The notes beneath the pieces are model-generated. The model did no database searches and was not told where the DNA came from. It saw nothing but the letters and a program-made list of their open reading frames with translations. Source: Hippopus hippopus (lineage: Eukaryota; Mollusca; Bivalvia; Cardiida; Cardiidae). From it: a stretch of DNA of 64,000 bases. Made by a program: the position numbers and the translations under genes. The stretch covers positions 50,197,619 through 50,261,618 of the forward strand of contig OX328102.1 in the NCBI GenBank assembly GCA_946811185.2, given 5' to 3'. Below, piece after piece: positions 10,062 through 20,770 of this stretch. The first letter of the stretch is position 1. Each line of letters starts with the position of its first letter.

Positions 10062-10291
10062 TTAACTCTTTACCAAACAATCCCTGGTTTTAACGACCCT
10101 GGGGAAAGAAGCCCTTTGAAAACATTGTGGGAAAAGGAGAAAATGCTGGTAACCAGCATTTTCTCCTTTTCCCACAATGTTTTCTTCTCTTCCAAAATCA
10201 AGTTTCAATTTTTGAGTCACGTTTATTTTGTTGTCTGCAGATGCTTTCAATTTGGACAAGTCTAAAATTTTGTCGTATGGTAAAGAGTTAA
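10062..10291 (+). mobile_element. hp-MITE, best reference copy
   Basis: This 230-bp copy shows the whole family plan. TTAA target copies are at 10062-10065 and 10288-10291. Terminal inverted repeats follow: CTCTTTACCAAACAA on the left and a diverged TGTCGTATGGTAAAGAG on the right. A short left arm (about 45 bp) leads to a 67-bp near-perfect palindrome at about 10118-10184, whose centre is GGTAACC. The right arm of about 100 bp contains TTGTTGTCTGCAGATGCTTT. No coding capacity. TTAA plus CCCTTT/CTCTTT ends match the piggyBac superfamily; that assignment is inferred. Confidence 0.9.
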
Positions 10292-10410
10292 AGGCCAAGA
10301 AGCATCCAAAAGGGGATTGTTTGGTAAAGCCTTTAACCTTAGCCCACCCATAATTTGCAAAAGGCCTTTATTCTCGGGGTAGGTATGAAATGGACTTGTC
10401 TTGCAAAATG

Positions 10411-10694
10411 TTAACCCATTACCATACAATCCCGACTTTTAATGACCCTGGGAATGAAAACTATCGAATACATTGGAGAAGAAGGAGAAAATGCTGGTAA
10501 CCAGCATTTTCTCCTTTTTCCACAATGTTTTCTACCATTTCAAAGACAATTTCAGCGTTTGAGTCATGCTTAATAACGCTTTTTCTACTCTCCCTAAAAC
10601 AAATTTCAATGTTTGAGTCACATTTATGTTGTTGTCTGCCAATACTTTCAGTCTGGACAAGTCTGAAATCTTGTTTTTTGTGGTAAAGAGTTAA
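10411..10694 (+). mobile_element. hp-MITE with duplicated right arm
   Basis: TTAA on both sides. The right arm is present in part twice (GTTTGAGTCATG near 10558 and again near 10610), which explains the length of 284 bp. Confidence 0.85.
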
Positions 10695-10835
10695 AAGTTA
10701 AAATGTAGGATGGGGTTGGGAATAATGGGGTTATGTAGATTATGAAAGTGGGAGTTAAAAATGATTGATGAACTTTCCTTTATTTACTGAAAAACATTAG
10801 GTATCCTTCATCTTTCTTAAGGAATATATATTGAA

Positions 10836-11040
10836 TTAACCCCTTACCACATAATCCTCTGTTTTAACAACCCTGAAGAGGAAGGCTTTTGAAAACATGC
10901 CAGGAAAAGGAGAAAATGCCGGGAACCAGCATTTTCTCCATTTTCCACAATGTTTTCTACTCTTTCAAGGACAGGAATCATCTTTTGGGTTACAGTCAAT
11001 TTTTAGTCTGCAGAATGTTTTCTATCTGGTAGAGTACAAA
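10836..11040 (+). mobile_element. hp-MITE, right end lost
   Basis: It starts TTAACCCCTTACCACATAAT. The hairpin is at about 10888-10962. The right TIR is degraded where SINE-1 at 11055 begins. Confidence 0.8.
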
Positions 11041-11054
11041 TGTTGTCAGGGCGA

Positions 11055-11362
11055 GCCCCGGTCGCTCAGTCTGTAGCGTACAGGACTTGAGAACAGGGGG
11101 GGCATGGGTTCGATCCCTCGCTCGGCCAATTTCTTTCCGAGGATTGATGATAGTCATTGTGGCAGGGTTCATTCCTCTCCCACCGCTGACCATTGTTTCG
11201 ACGATGGTTATGTGGGAAAGCACTAGTGGCTTGGAAAGAAAAATTGTGTGGAGTACTGGTCAAAGAAACTCCAGGAAAAAATTGATAGGTGCACTGCCTT
11301 CTGAGATATAACTGAAATAATGTTGAAAACAGCATTAAACACCATACAATCAATCAATCAAC
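11055..11362 (+). repeat. SINE-1 (tRNA-derived), full length
   Basis: The head is tRNA-like: A-box region GGTCGCTCAGTCTGTAGCG at about 11060 and B box GGTTCGATCCC at 11107-11117. The body contains GAGAGGAATGAACC in reverse sense and the tail is CAATCAATCAATCAACA. Internal pol III transcription is expected from the family type. Other copies are at 3225, 5370, 11870, 13065, 14322, 29815, 44461, 47737, 49240, 50240, 56318 and 56830. Confidence 0.85.
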
Positions 11363-11691
11363 AAATGTTGTCAACTTTTTAAAAGCTAATAGATAACTGA
11401 ATTTTGTCGAAAATAAAATTGTTTGATTGTAATTATTTTTTAATCAGAGCATGTGAATGCAATGCATGATAGTGCATTTTCAGCAGCCAGTGTTGTTAAA
11501 CTTTGTATAAAATTGAGAAATGGCACAAGATTGCTGTACAGTCTAATCTTAATCTACATATCCACAACAGTCATTATGCCTGTTTCTTTCTTTTCTGCAA
11601 TGTTTCTTGGAAAGTTGTCAACTGTAGGATAGAGATTTTGTCAGTTGGAGGTCATTTTACAAAATTTTAGGTTTAGTAGTCATGTTGATAG
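11363..11691. other. No recognised feature
   Basis: AT-rich intronic sequence. A short piece near 11465-11560 vaguely resembles MITE family 2 but is too decayed to call. Confidence 0.3.
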
Positions 11692-11868
11692 CAAGTTACA
11701 GATATCAAATTTAATGTGGCTTGAGTGATTGGAAATGTCTGTATAATAAAGCGTAGAAAACATTGTGGGAAAAGGTAAAAATGCTGGTGACTGGCATTTC
11801 TCTTTTTCCCACAATGTTTTCAAAAGCCATCTTTCTAAGGGTTGAAAAAACATAGGTTTGTTTGGTTG
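11692..11868 (-). mobile_element. hp-MITE, right end lost
   Basis: The long arm starts near CAAATTTAATGTGGCTTGAG. The hairpin is at about 11755-11822. The end TAGGTTTGTTTGG is cut where reverse SINE-1 starts. Confidence 0.75.
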
Positions 11869-11869
11869 A

Positions 11870-12178
11870 TTGTATTGATTGATTGTATGGTGTTTAACGT
11901 CTTTTTTAACATTAATTCAGTTATATCGAGGATGCCAGTGCGCCTATCCATGCTTTCCTGGAGTTTCTTTTACCAGTACTCCGCACAATATTCTTTCCAA
12001 GCCACTGGCTGCTTTCCCACATAACCATCATGGAAACAATGATCAGCGGTGAGAGAGGAATGAATCCTGTCTCAATGACATTCATCAAGCCTTGGAAAGA
12101 TGTGGCCAAGGAAGAGATCGAACTTGCGACCTACAGTTCTCAAATCCTATACGCTACAGTCTGAGCTACAGGGGCTCA
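11870..12178 (-). repeat. SINE-1, full length, reverse
   Basis: The tail (TTGATTGATTGTATGGTGTT) is at the left and the tRNA-like head at the right. The B-box complement is GGGATCGAAC-like at about 12115 (GAGATCGAAC) and the A-box complement GAGCTACAGGGGCTC is at 12163-12178. Confidence 0.8.
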
Positions 12179-12180
12179 GC

Positions 12181-12306
12181 AGAAAACATTGTACAAAAAG
12201 GAGAAGATGCTGGTGACAGACATTTTCTCATTTTCCCGCAATGTTTTCAAAAGTCCATCTTTCAAAGGGTTGAATAAACAGAGGATTGTTTGATGAAGGG
12301 TTTATT
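12181..12306 (-). mobile_element. hp-MITE, half copy
   Basis: The hairpin AGAAAACATTGTACAAAAAG with mirror CCCGCAATGTTTTC, then the short arm and GATTGTTTGATGAAGGGTTT. It closely resembles the half copy on the other side of the SINE. Confidence 0.7.
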
Positions 12307-12571
12307 AGCCAGGATGCAGGTAGGGGGTCAGTCAGACAGGCACCAGAAGTTCATTTTGTCACAGAAAACTGATTTGGACTTGTAATTTGTTTTCCCATTA
12401 TGTTTGCATAATCTCAATATTACACTATGTACATTAACAGTGATGAATAAATTATCTTTGTGTGCATCTTGATTAGATATGATAAGACATGATAAATGCT
12501 TTTGCAATAAATCAGTTAGGCCATTGCTAAAAAGGTTTTTTTTAAAAATTATTTCCCAAGTAATCTGGTGT

Positions 12572-12816
12572 TTAAACTATTACCGAACAATCCAGAGTTT
12601 TAATGACTCTGAAGGAAAAGGCTTTTGAAAACATCATGGGGATAGGAGAAAATGCTGCTAACCAGCATTTTCTCCTTTTTCCACAATATTTCCTAACTTT
12701 CTATAGATAAATCCAATTAATTAATTAACATTTAAATTGTAAAGGCTGGGTGCAACAGTAAAATACTGCTTCAAATTTAGATAAGTGAAGAATTTTGTTG
12801 ATTTGGAAAAAATTAA
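12572..12816 (+). mobile_element. hp-MITE, diverged right arm
   Basis: TTAA 12572-12575 and 12813-12816. The hairpin is at about 12626-12696. The right arm has gained an AATTAATTAATTAAC stretch. Confidence 0.75.
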
Positions 12817-12842
12817 ATGATCATTAATAGCAAGAAAACTTT

Positions 12843-13053
12843 GTAACCCATATCCTGCCTTTTGCAACTGAGTTTGTATTTTGCGGAGAGTGTAAAGCAA
12901 GATCAGCCTGCATATTTGTGCAGCCTGGTCTTGCTCTACACTCTCCTTTGCTTTATTGATGGTTTTGATCATATAGACCCAACTGAGTACCAGTAAACTT
13001 AGTGGAGTCTATTCATGTAATTGTCAAAAAATTAAATTTTTCAGGATAAGGGT
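12843..13053. repeat. MITE with CCCATATCCTGC/CAGGATAAGGG ends
   Basis: The ends TAACCCATATCCTGCC and TCAGGATAAGGGTTAG form inverted repeats. In the centre (about 12894-12948) GGAGAGTGTAAAGCAAGATC pairs with GGTCTTGCTCTACACTCTCC across a short loop. A related hairpin is at 56735-56815. Confidence 0.65.
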
Positions 13054-13064
13054 TAGAATTGTAG

Positions 13065-13570
13065 CAGGCCCATAGACTCAGTCCATAACTCACAGGTCTT
13101 GAAACAAGGGGGATACTGTTTTGAATCCGGAGCTTTTTTTCAATTTCCTTCAAAGGATTGATGAAAGTTATTACAACAGAATTCATTCCTAATTATACCC
13201 CCGCAAAACAAATGTTTTCGGGGGTATGCTGGAATCAGCCTGTCTGTCCGTGTGTCCGTCTGTGCACAAATAATTGCCTGTTTCTGTCAAAGCGCTGGCG
13301 GGGGTATTAAGTCACATTCAGTGACAGCTCTAGTTCTTCCTGCTGATCACTGTTTTGATGATTGTTATGTGGGAAAGTAGCCAGTGGCTTTGGGATAATT
13401 TTTTTTGTAATGATAATGATAGTTATTGCAATATGATACATTCCTATCCTACTACTGATCACTGTTTTGACAATGGTCATATGGAAAAGCAGCCAATAAA
13501 ATAGCTTGGGGAGAATATTTTATGAAGTACTGGTAACAGAAACTCCAAGAGAGCTCTGCTAAAGAGTAAA
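13065..13570 (+). repeat. SINE-1 split by a Helentron-like element
   Basis: The left part is 13065-13190 and the right part 13334-13570. The right part contains the GATCACTGTTTTGA segment twice (about 13345 and 13458), so this copy also has an internal duplication of about 110 bp. Confidence 0.75.
13191..13333 (+). mobile_element. Helentron-like element type D, minimal 143 bp
   Basis: The 5' hairpin is ATACCCCCG...CGGGGGTAT. A CTGTCTGTCCGTGTGTCCGT pyrimidine-rich stretch follows. The 3' stem is GTCACATTCAGTGAC, then AGCTCTAG. Its host is SINE-1: comparison with intact SINE-1 copies puts the boundaries at T|AATTATAC and CTAG|T with no duplication, as expected of T-T insertion by Helentrons. 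Confidence 0.7.
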
Positions 13571-13604
13571 CACTTCTCCTCATGACTTTAGAGCAGCCCA
13601 AACT

Positions 13605-13852
13605 GAAATCACTTGCTATATACCAGCATTTTTTCTTTTTTTAGCAATTATTTCTTCCCTTCCAAAGACAAATTTTGTCAATTTACCCACATTTTTTTTA
13701 TTACTTGTACTGCACTAAATGCTTTCAATTATGGACCAGTCAAAACAAGAGTTGTTGGACAGGCGATTATTCTAAATGTGATTCTTGTAACATAAAAAAC
13801 AAGCATTTTGATAGGGTTTTCAAAACTTAGGAGTGTTTGGTAAAGGACTAAC
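13605..13852 (+). mobile_element. hp-MITE remnants
   Basis: A right half (TATACCAGCATTTTTTCTTT to 13760) is followed by a separate end fragment (TTTTCAAAACTTAGGAGTGT, TTTGGTAAAGGACTAA, to 13852). Confidence 0.55.
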
Positions 13853-14321
13853 CAAATCTGCAATGAAATGGCCGTATTTGGTATTATCTATTGAAAGACA
13901 ACAACAATTTGATTTACTCGACAGCCAAAGGGTTGATTGGTTTTTTGCCAAAAGCCCAAAGAATTATTTCATTCAGTAATTTTTTTTGACACCCATGTTC
14001 ATTGATTGTAATTATCATTACAACCTGAAACTCTGATAGTCAGGCTTTGGGTTTCATAAATTGTAAGTGAATACCCAGGCTGTAATTGGAGTCATTGTGG
14101 GAGAGATACCCCTTTAGTTGTGCCCAATGGTCCACAAGAATACCCGTTCACTTGTGGGTAACCCAATTTTTGTAATGTTCAAGATGAGTGTTTTTTTTTT
14201 ATTCAAAGCTGTTGTTTTAACAATTTTTTTTTTACTTTCAAAATCTAATTTTATTTCCTTTACAGTCAGAATTCAGCTTCTGCTTTCTGTTCTTGCAGGT
14301 TTTTTTTTTCATAATGTAAGA
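13853..14321. other. No recognised feature
   Basis: AT-rich intronic sequence with T tracts near 14190 and 14225. Confidence 0.3.
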
Positions 14322-14583
14322 CAAGATTGATATTTCAGTTATATTGTGGCTGTCCATTGCTTTCCTGGAGTCTATTTTATCAGTACTCCGCACAATTTTC
14401 TTCCAAGCCACTGGTTGCTTTCCCATATTACCATCTTCAAGACAACGGTCAGTGGTGGGAGAGGAATGAATTCTGTCGCAATGACTATCATCAATCCTCT
14501 GCTAGAAATTGGCCAAGCCAGGGATCGAACCCACGACCCCCTGTTCTCAAGTCCAGCACGTTACCGAATGAGCTACTGGGGCT
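14322..14583 (-). repeat. SINE-1, reverse
   Basis: The B-box complement GGGATCGAACCCA is at 14521-14533 and the head ends GAGCTACTGGGGCTC near 14583. The oligo tail side is at 14322. Confidence 0.8.
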
Positions 14584-14659
14584 CTGCACATGATGTAAGA
14601 ATGTGAAACATTGGCATGCTCTGAGGCCTTCAAATGTAAAGGCCAAATTCAGGTTTTTC

Positions 14660-16421
14660 TTAACCCTTTGCCACACGATGCTGAGTTTTAATGGCTCTGA
14701 CAGAGAACACTTTAGAAAACATAGTGGGAAAAGGAGAAAATGCTTGAAACCAGCATTTTCTCCTTTTTCCACTACCATATTTTCCGGACAATAAGCTGCT
14801 GCAGTGCATAGGCCACACACATTCATTTTAACCATTTCAGAAATAAAATATATTGTATAGGCCACACCGGCACATAGGCCGCGGCCGATACACTAGGTTA
14901 ATGTAAAATGTTATCCATCTATAGATATATGTACCAATGTATGTATTATATTAACGCAACAAACAAATTAATCGGTTGTTTTCATTTTTTTTTACCATTC
15001 CACTGGAGTGCCTTCCCCTTCTGGAGACCAAATCACTCTGAGGTCTTAAGTTCGTCAACATTCGTCTATCCCTTGTCAAATGATTTAAAGTCTCAGTAAA
15101 GTCCAAATGTAAAAAGGCCTGTTTATAAAATAAAAGTAAATTTCATTTTTACCATGTATGAATATGGCGATTATTATGACTTGCACGATATGTAAAGATG
15201 CAGTTTGTAAAAGTTCCAGTCAATGGCAGAAAAAAGAATTTTGAAACTAGAACAGATCCTGCCATGCCGCATTATCTGTTTGTTTACATCGATGATCGCC
15301 GACGATTCGCCGATTTTTCGTCGTAAATCTCCGCAGTGACGTGATAGTGACGTAAACACCACGTGATCATTCAAGGCGTCGAAACAAACCCTTCATTCAC
15401 TTGATCTTTTTGTCCCCATTCTAGGCTTGAAAAACGTAAGTTTATCGACATTGTAAACAAACCGACGACACAGGCTGATAATCGCTTATTCATTTATCAT
15501 CAATACAGGAAGAGTTTACTGCATCTAAATAAGAAAACAGGTTCAGAGTGAGCAATCTTACTCTCCGATGATATACTATTGGAACTGTAAACAGTAGTCC
15601 TGTGTAGCACTAATGAGATGCAATGGTATCACGTGACGTTCTCGAAGGCCTAGTTTGAATATACACGAACGATAACGAAGGTTGTCTCGATCAATGGCGT
15701 CCCTGAAACCGACGGGCTTCTCCATACATTTTCATACCTGTATTTCACGGCAACCAATGCAGTAACTGACACGTCAAGTTTTCTCGATCTTATATATGTG
15801 TGTTGTGATGGGTTTTCCGATGTATTTTCGAGTTATAAACGGTGAAAATTACCTATTTTTGGACTTTACAGGGGCTTTAAGGAATTTCAAAATTGTCAAA
15901 TTTTCAGTTCGATTGACGGTACACACCAATCAATGCCTTTAATTATATTCACAACAGTTAACCACTAATTGGTACCAATCAACATTATCAATCAATAGTG
16001 TGAAAATCTTGTATGGTCTCGAGTTTTAACACATTCTTAAGTTTTCCAGCGCATTAATTTATCTGTCAATTAAAGGTAGGTATAAGTGTTCGAAAAATAC
16101 TTTTTGGGCGTGAGCAAAAATGGCACCCACTTGGGGAATCGTAAACTGTTTTCCCTTTATTTTTAGTTTAACAGGCCGCGCTAGAAGATCATTTAGAAAA
16201 ATGAAATTAACGTATAAGCTGCTTTGTCTCATTAGCCAATCCCTTGAAAATTTTGTCTTTTTTAACAGATCTATAGGCTGCAGCCTATTTTCCGGAAAAT
16301 ATGTTATGTTTTCTACCCTATCAAAGATGAATCCCATCACTTGAGCTACCTTTAATTTTTCATCTTCAAAATGCTTTCAACATGGACAAGTTTCAGATTT
16401 AGTCACATGATAAAGAGTTAA
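14660..16421 (+). mobile_element. hp-MITE interrupted by a 1.53-kb insert
   Basis: The left part 14660-14774 (TTAACCCTTTGCCACACGAT to TTCCACTA) and the right part 16305-16421 (TATGTTTTCTACCC to ATAAAGAGTTAA) join into one MITE. The reconstituted junction CCACTATGTTTTCTAC also occurs in the copy at 18527. Confidence 0.85.
14775..16304. mobile_element. TA-flanked DNA transposon, non-autonomous, 1530 bp
   Basis: Terminal inverted repeats CCATATTTTCCGGACAATA and (reverse complement of the right end) ACATATTTTCCGGAAAATA are flanked by TA at 14773-14774 and 16305-16306. TA target duplication points to the Tc1/mariner/pogo group. No transposase frame is seen. The centre contains less AT-rich, CpG-bearing sequence (about 15280-15720). 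CCTATAGATCTG next to the right TIR and CACATAGGCC near the left TIR may be subterminal binding repeats. Confidence 0.75.
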
Positions 16422-16424
16422 AGT

Positions 16425-16500
16425 ATGGATCGAGATTAGACTGCACATTCTGTGCTGTTAGATTTTGGATCAACACTATCAAGTATTTAGCAAGATATAC
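16425..16500. repeat. Fragment of MITE family 2/3 palindrome
   Basis: ATCGAGATTAGACTGCACAT, then TTCTGTGCTGTTAG. Only part of the palindrome is left. A direct repeat ATCAAGTATTTAGCAAGATA lies immediately after (about 16477 and 16502). Confidence 0.4.
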
Positions 16501-16637
16501 ATCAAGTATTTAGCAAGATATACAGGCAAATAATAGTTTTCAAAATGTGAGGATGTAAAAAGGATCATTACCAATAAGTCTTTTAGCACTGAAGATTATG
16601 AATTAAATTTTTCAATAAGGAAAAAACATTAACTGTT

Positions 16638-17266
16638 CCGCATTTCACCTAATTAACACTCCCTCCCTAATAGTAGCACCCCCACAATATTACTTACTCC
16701 AGAGGCCTTCAAACAACCCCCAACCTTACCTGAAAATCAGTGCCTGGAGTGAAATGCTTCCAAAGACAAGATAACTTCTCTAAAACTTTTCAAATGCAGA
16801 CTGACAAAAATAAGTGATAACTGATATTTTATAAAGAAACTTACCAGTGCAGCAATGACATAATCCTAATGACTTCAAAAAATTGGTGTCAATTGTAAAT
16901 ATATGACTGTCCAAATATACATACACTTCCAATAACATTTTAAACTTTTGGTAAGACAAAATTTGTCAACCAACTCAAAAAAAAACATTAAGAAAGTGAA
17001 GTATCAAATACTAGTGTCCCATATTAATGGTGAATGATACTTTATGTCCAAATGAATCAAGATCGGCAGTAAAGTTGATATTCTGCATTGATACAGTGGG
17101 TCTTTCAAATGTCGATTGCTTTGTACATGGCACGATTTAAAACATGGATCAAGTACCATATTTTCACTGAGTGACTGCTCTTACATTTCGAGAAATCGGC
17201 TATGAAAAAGGAGCACCCTTTCGTGTTTTGCATGGCGCCCCGGCAGGTTAATTAGGTGAAATACGG
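16638..17266. mobile_element. TA-type MITE, 629 bp
   Basis: The inverted ends are CCGCATTTCACCTAATTAAC and, at the right, GTTAATTAGGTGAAATACGG, with TA on the right (17267-17268) and TT on the left (one base changed). Its body contains a repeat-R copy. Confidence 0.65.
16800..17060. repeat. Repeat R copy 1
   Basis: It shares CATAATCCTAATGACTTC, AAATTTGTCAACCAACT and AATGAATCAAGATCGGCAGT with copies at 34060-34350 and 59925-60510 and a fragment at 41790. It lies inside the 629-bp TA element, so R is probably the body of that same family. Confidence 0.6.
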
Positions 17267-17424
17267 TATTGCTATTTCAACGTTGTTTTGACTATAATAT
17301 GGTACACAGTAGCAGGCAATCAGTATCCAAGATCGGACTCCTTATTCTGTGCTGTCTGATCCATAACTTTACTATGATCAAAAGCAGGCAAAGTTGTGTT
17401 GACAGCCAAAAGGTTCATCACACC

Positions 17425-17520
17425 AATCATATGAGCCATGCTCTGTGAAAAGGGAGTTTAATGCATCTGCATAAAGTGTTGATTCATGTCGGCAAAGCGC
17501 AGTCTGTGCAGGCCTACCTT
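17425..17520. repeat. GAGCCATGCTCT family, one end
   Basis: ATGAGCCATGCTCTGTGAAA then TTTAATGCATCTGC. It resembles the left end of the element at 42806; the right end is missing. Confidence 0.55.
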
Positions 17521-17559
17521 GATTGAAACTTTGCTTTCGGTAAATTTTCATCATTAGTA

Positions 17560-17733
17560 GTTAGAAAATGAAACGTGGCTCAAATGATAGGTTTTTGTGT
17601 TTGAAAGGGTTGAAAACATTGTGGAAAAAGGAGAAAATGCTGGTCACCAGCATTTTCTCCATTTTCCACAATATTTTCAAAAGCCTTCCTCCAAAGAGCT
17701 GTTAAAACTTAGGATTGTGTGGTAAAGGATTAA
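17560..17733 (-). mobile_element. hp-MITE
   Basis: The hairpin GAAAACATTGTGGAAAAAGG with mirror at about 17608-17682. It ends TTGTGTGGTAAAGGATTAA. Confidence 0.75.
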
Positions 17734-18435
17734 AACGTTTTGGGATAAAAAACAGTGACTGTTTAAAGGCCCAGTAGTGGCCAAAAGAAAATTGCAGGGG
17801 TTAAAATGCATTTTAATGGAAATTTTTGTGAAGATGGCATTCTATTTTTGTTTGGTCAGTTCAAGTCTTTGTCACTGGTAGGAAAATGAAATTTTAGAAC
17901 CAGGTAAAAAATAAACAAAAGATGGAATGACCTGGCAACATTTAACCTAGTTTTTAAATTCATTTTTCTGTCAGCTACACATGGAACAACCATAAAATAT
18001 CAGATTGTAATAACTATTCACAATAATTTTCATACTTTTAAATGGTTTGATTTAAATCTAAATGAATTTTAACTCCTGCATTATGTTTACTTCTTCCACA
18101 TTGGATTGTGTACTAAAGCTTTAAATCTGTTTGGTATTAGCCATATTAAAGATGTCAAATTGGGGGTTCATCTTTCATACCGATTAATTTGTAAATCAGG
18201 AATGTGTCTTTGATAGACAGAAATCTGTTTATTGAATTTATGATAAAGGGTATTGCACAATTTCCGACGATTATGATTAATTTCAAAATCCCCGCTCTAT
18301 CAATTAGAGAATAGGTCACACTTCAAGAAGTTCAGATTTCAGTTTAATGACATAAAAATTTCAAAAGTTTTCAGCTGCATGGAGTAGTCTAGTCATATTT
18401 TTCAACCCTTAGAATGCGACAAATTAGCTTCAATT
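17734..18435. other. No recognised feature
   Basis: AT-rich intronic DNA without repeat families that I can match. Confidence 0.3.
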
Positions 18436-18530
18436 CTATGCCAAACAACAGAGTTTTAGCCCCTTCCATTTTGAAAGCATTTGCAGACAGTGAATTAAAT
18501 TTGGCTTATACTCATATGTTGGAATTTTAA
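18436..18530 (-). mobile_element. hp-MITE, left arm only
   Basis: CCAAACAACAGAGTTTTAGC to AATTTGGCTTATACTCATA, then the next copy begins at TTAA. Confidence 0.55.
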
Positions 18531-19792
18531 CCGTTTACCACACAATCTTGACTTTTAATGACCTTGAGAAAGAAGCCTATTGCAAACATTGCGAGAAAAG
18601 GAGAAAATGCTGGTAAACAGCATTTTCTCCTTTTTCCCACTATGTTTTCTACCTCTCCAAAAACAAATTTCAATTTTTCAGTCAGTTTTTAGCTCACCTG
18701 AGCACAAAGTGCTCATGTTGAGCTTTTGTGATCGTGCTGTGTGCGGCGTTCGTCCTGTGTCGTGCATTGTCCGTCGTCAACTTTTACCTTGTGTACGCTC
18801 TAGAGGCCACATTTTCAGTCCGATACTCATGAAACTTGGTCAGAATGTTTGTATTGATGATATCTCAGATGAGTTAAAAAATGGGTCATGTCGAGTCAAA
18901 AACTAGGTCACTAGGTAAAATCTTAGAAAAACCTTGTGTACACTCTAGAGGACACATTTTCAGTCCAAAACTCTTGAAAGTAGGTCAGAATGTTTGTCTT
19001 GATGATATCTCGGACGAGTTTGAAAATGGGTCATGTCAGGTCAAAAACTAGGTTACTAGGGCAAATCTTAGAAAAACCATGTGTTTGCTCTAGAGGCCAT
19101 ATTTTCAGTCCAAAACTCTTGAAAATGGGTAAGAATGTTTGTCTTGATGACATCTCAGACGAGTTAAAAAATGGGTCATGTCAGGTCAAAAACTAGGTCA
19201 CTAGGTCAAATCTTAGAAAAACCTTGTGTATGCTCTAGAGGCCATATTTTCTGTCCAAAACTCTTGAAAGTTGGTCAGAATGTTTGTCTTGATAATATCT
19301 CAGATAAGTTTGAAAATGGGTTATGTCAGGTCAAAAACTAGGTCACAAGGTCGAATCTTAGAAAAACCTTGTGTACACTCTAGAGGTCACATTTTTAGTC
19401 CAATACTCTTGAAAATGGGTTAGAATGTTTGGCTTGATGATATCTCAGACGAGTTTGAAAATGGATCATGCTGGGTCAAAAACTAGGTCACTTGGCCAAA
19501 TCTTCGAAAAACCTTGTGTTTGCTCTAGAGGCCACATTTATAGTCCAATACTCTTGAAAATTGGTCAGAATGTTTGTCTTGATGATATCTTGGACATGTC
19601 GGGTTGAAAACTAGGTCACAAGGTCAAACTTAGAAAAACCTTGTGTACACTTTTGAAAGAGATTTAAAATGGATCATGATTGGTCAAAAGGCTCAGGTGA
19701 GCGACTTCAGGGCCATCATGGCCCTCTTGTATTTTGTTGTCTGCAAATACTTTCAATTTAGACCAGTCTTTTGTTGTTTGGTAAAGTGTTAG
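18527..19792 (+). mobile_element. hp-MITE split by a Helentron-like element
   Basis: The left piece ends TTTTTCAGTCAGTTT at 18688 and the right piece resumes TATTTTGTTGTCTGC at 19730. Joined, they match the intact right arm found in other copies. Confidence 0.85.
18689..19729 (+). mobile_element. Helentron-like element type A, copy 1
   Basis: The 5' hairpin is AGCTCACCTGAGCACAAAGT, then GCTCATGTTGAGCT. About six tandem units of roughly 144 bp follow, each with a GTTTGTCTTGATGATATCTC motif. The 3' stem GGGCCATCATGGCCC precedes TCTTG|T. Insertion between T and T in an hp-MITE, without duplication. No coding capacity; the open frames are tandem-repeat artefacts. Confidence 0.75.
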
Positions 19793-20340
19793 GGGTAGAA
19801 AAGACATTTGGAAAAGTTGAAAATGCTTGTTATTGTCTACCTCCAGAATGTACAATCACTGAGTTCATTTATAAAGGGTTAAATATTCTTCCCCTCCCAC
19901 CCCTATTGACATGGGGGAGACATAATTATTATTGTTTTCAGTGCTGTCTGTCTGTTACATTTTTGTGTCTGCCTTTTAGTCTGATTTCAAATAAGAAATA
20001 TCTTTTAAAAAAAGATAGAGGGTATAAGAGGCACTGGGATATGAATATTTAAATTCTTTTGTAGTATGATGTGAAGAGAAATGACGAAAATAGGTTTAAA
20101 GACATTTCGTCGGGTTATCATTGAGCAACATTTCTGCGCATGTCTCTCCGCTTTCTTGTTTTCCTTGCCCGTAATTTTCTTCGTTTGTAATACTGTTATT
20201 GGACTGCCGACTTCAGCTGCAAGACATGGAGGGAGTAGTGGTAGATACAAGTTTTTTTTTAAAATATCAATCTAAGTAATCTATGTTGAAACAGCAGAGA
20301 CGGAAAAAGTATATTTTTCGGACATCACTTATCCGGATAG
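19793..20340. other. No recognised feature
   Basis: A T-rich stretch includes CCCCTCCCACCCC near 19890. No repeat or exon could be supported. Confidence 0.3.
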
Positions 20341-20345
20341 TAAGT

Positions 20346-20770
20346 TTAGTGTGGGAAAAAGAGAAAATCACAAGTATTTCTCCTTTTCAGTGTTTTCAAA
20401 GTCTCTTCAATGGATATTGATAGAAATCGGGATCATTTTGGTTCATTTTGCTATAAGGTTCATTAGCAATTTATGCCTCAGAGTATTCCTGGACAGTTCT
20501 ACTTGTATTGTTCTTCCTTCCATCAAAATGTACTGTTTAGCATTAACCCGTTCCTAAATGAATTTAATTATAACTACTAAATTGAAAGAAGCTGCAGACG
20601 ATAAATTAAAAAAAAAGATGTTTAAATGCAAGTTCAAATGCTGCTTGTGTAGAAGATCTTGTGGGGAAAGCCAAATTTGTTTGTTATGAGTAATTACTCC
20701 TTTTACAACAATGTTTTCGAAAGCCGTCCCATTCCAATGTTAAATTGATTATATATCTGGAAAAGTGTTG
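20346..20770. mobile_element. Two decayed hp-MITE fragments
   Basis: The first (20346-20415) keeps GTGGGAAAAAGAGAAAATCA with mirror TTTCTCCTTTTCAGTG. The second (20543-20770) has TTAACCCGTTCC at its left and CAACAATGTTTTCGAAAGCC at its right. Confidence 0.5.

Noticed and set aside
11055..11130. tRNA gene
   Set aside because: It is the head of a dispersed SINE with a long non-tRNA body and CAAT-repeat tail.
11066..11353. 95-residue reverse frame
   Set aside because: It lies entirely within SINE-1, and similar frames recur in other copies.
18580..19607. Repeated short frames with MFVLMISRTSLKMGH-like peptides
   Set aside because: They are frame artefacts of the 144-bp tandem units in the type A element, not a protein family.
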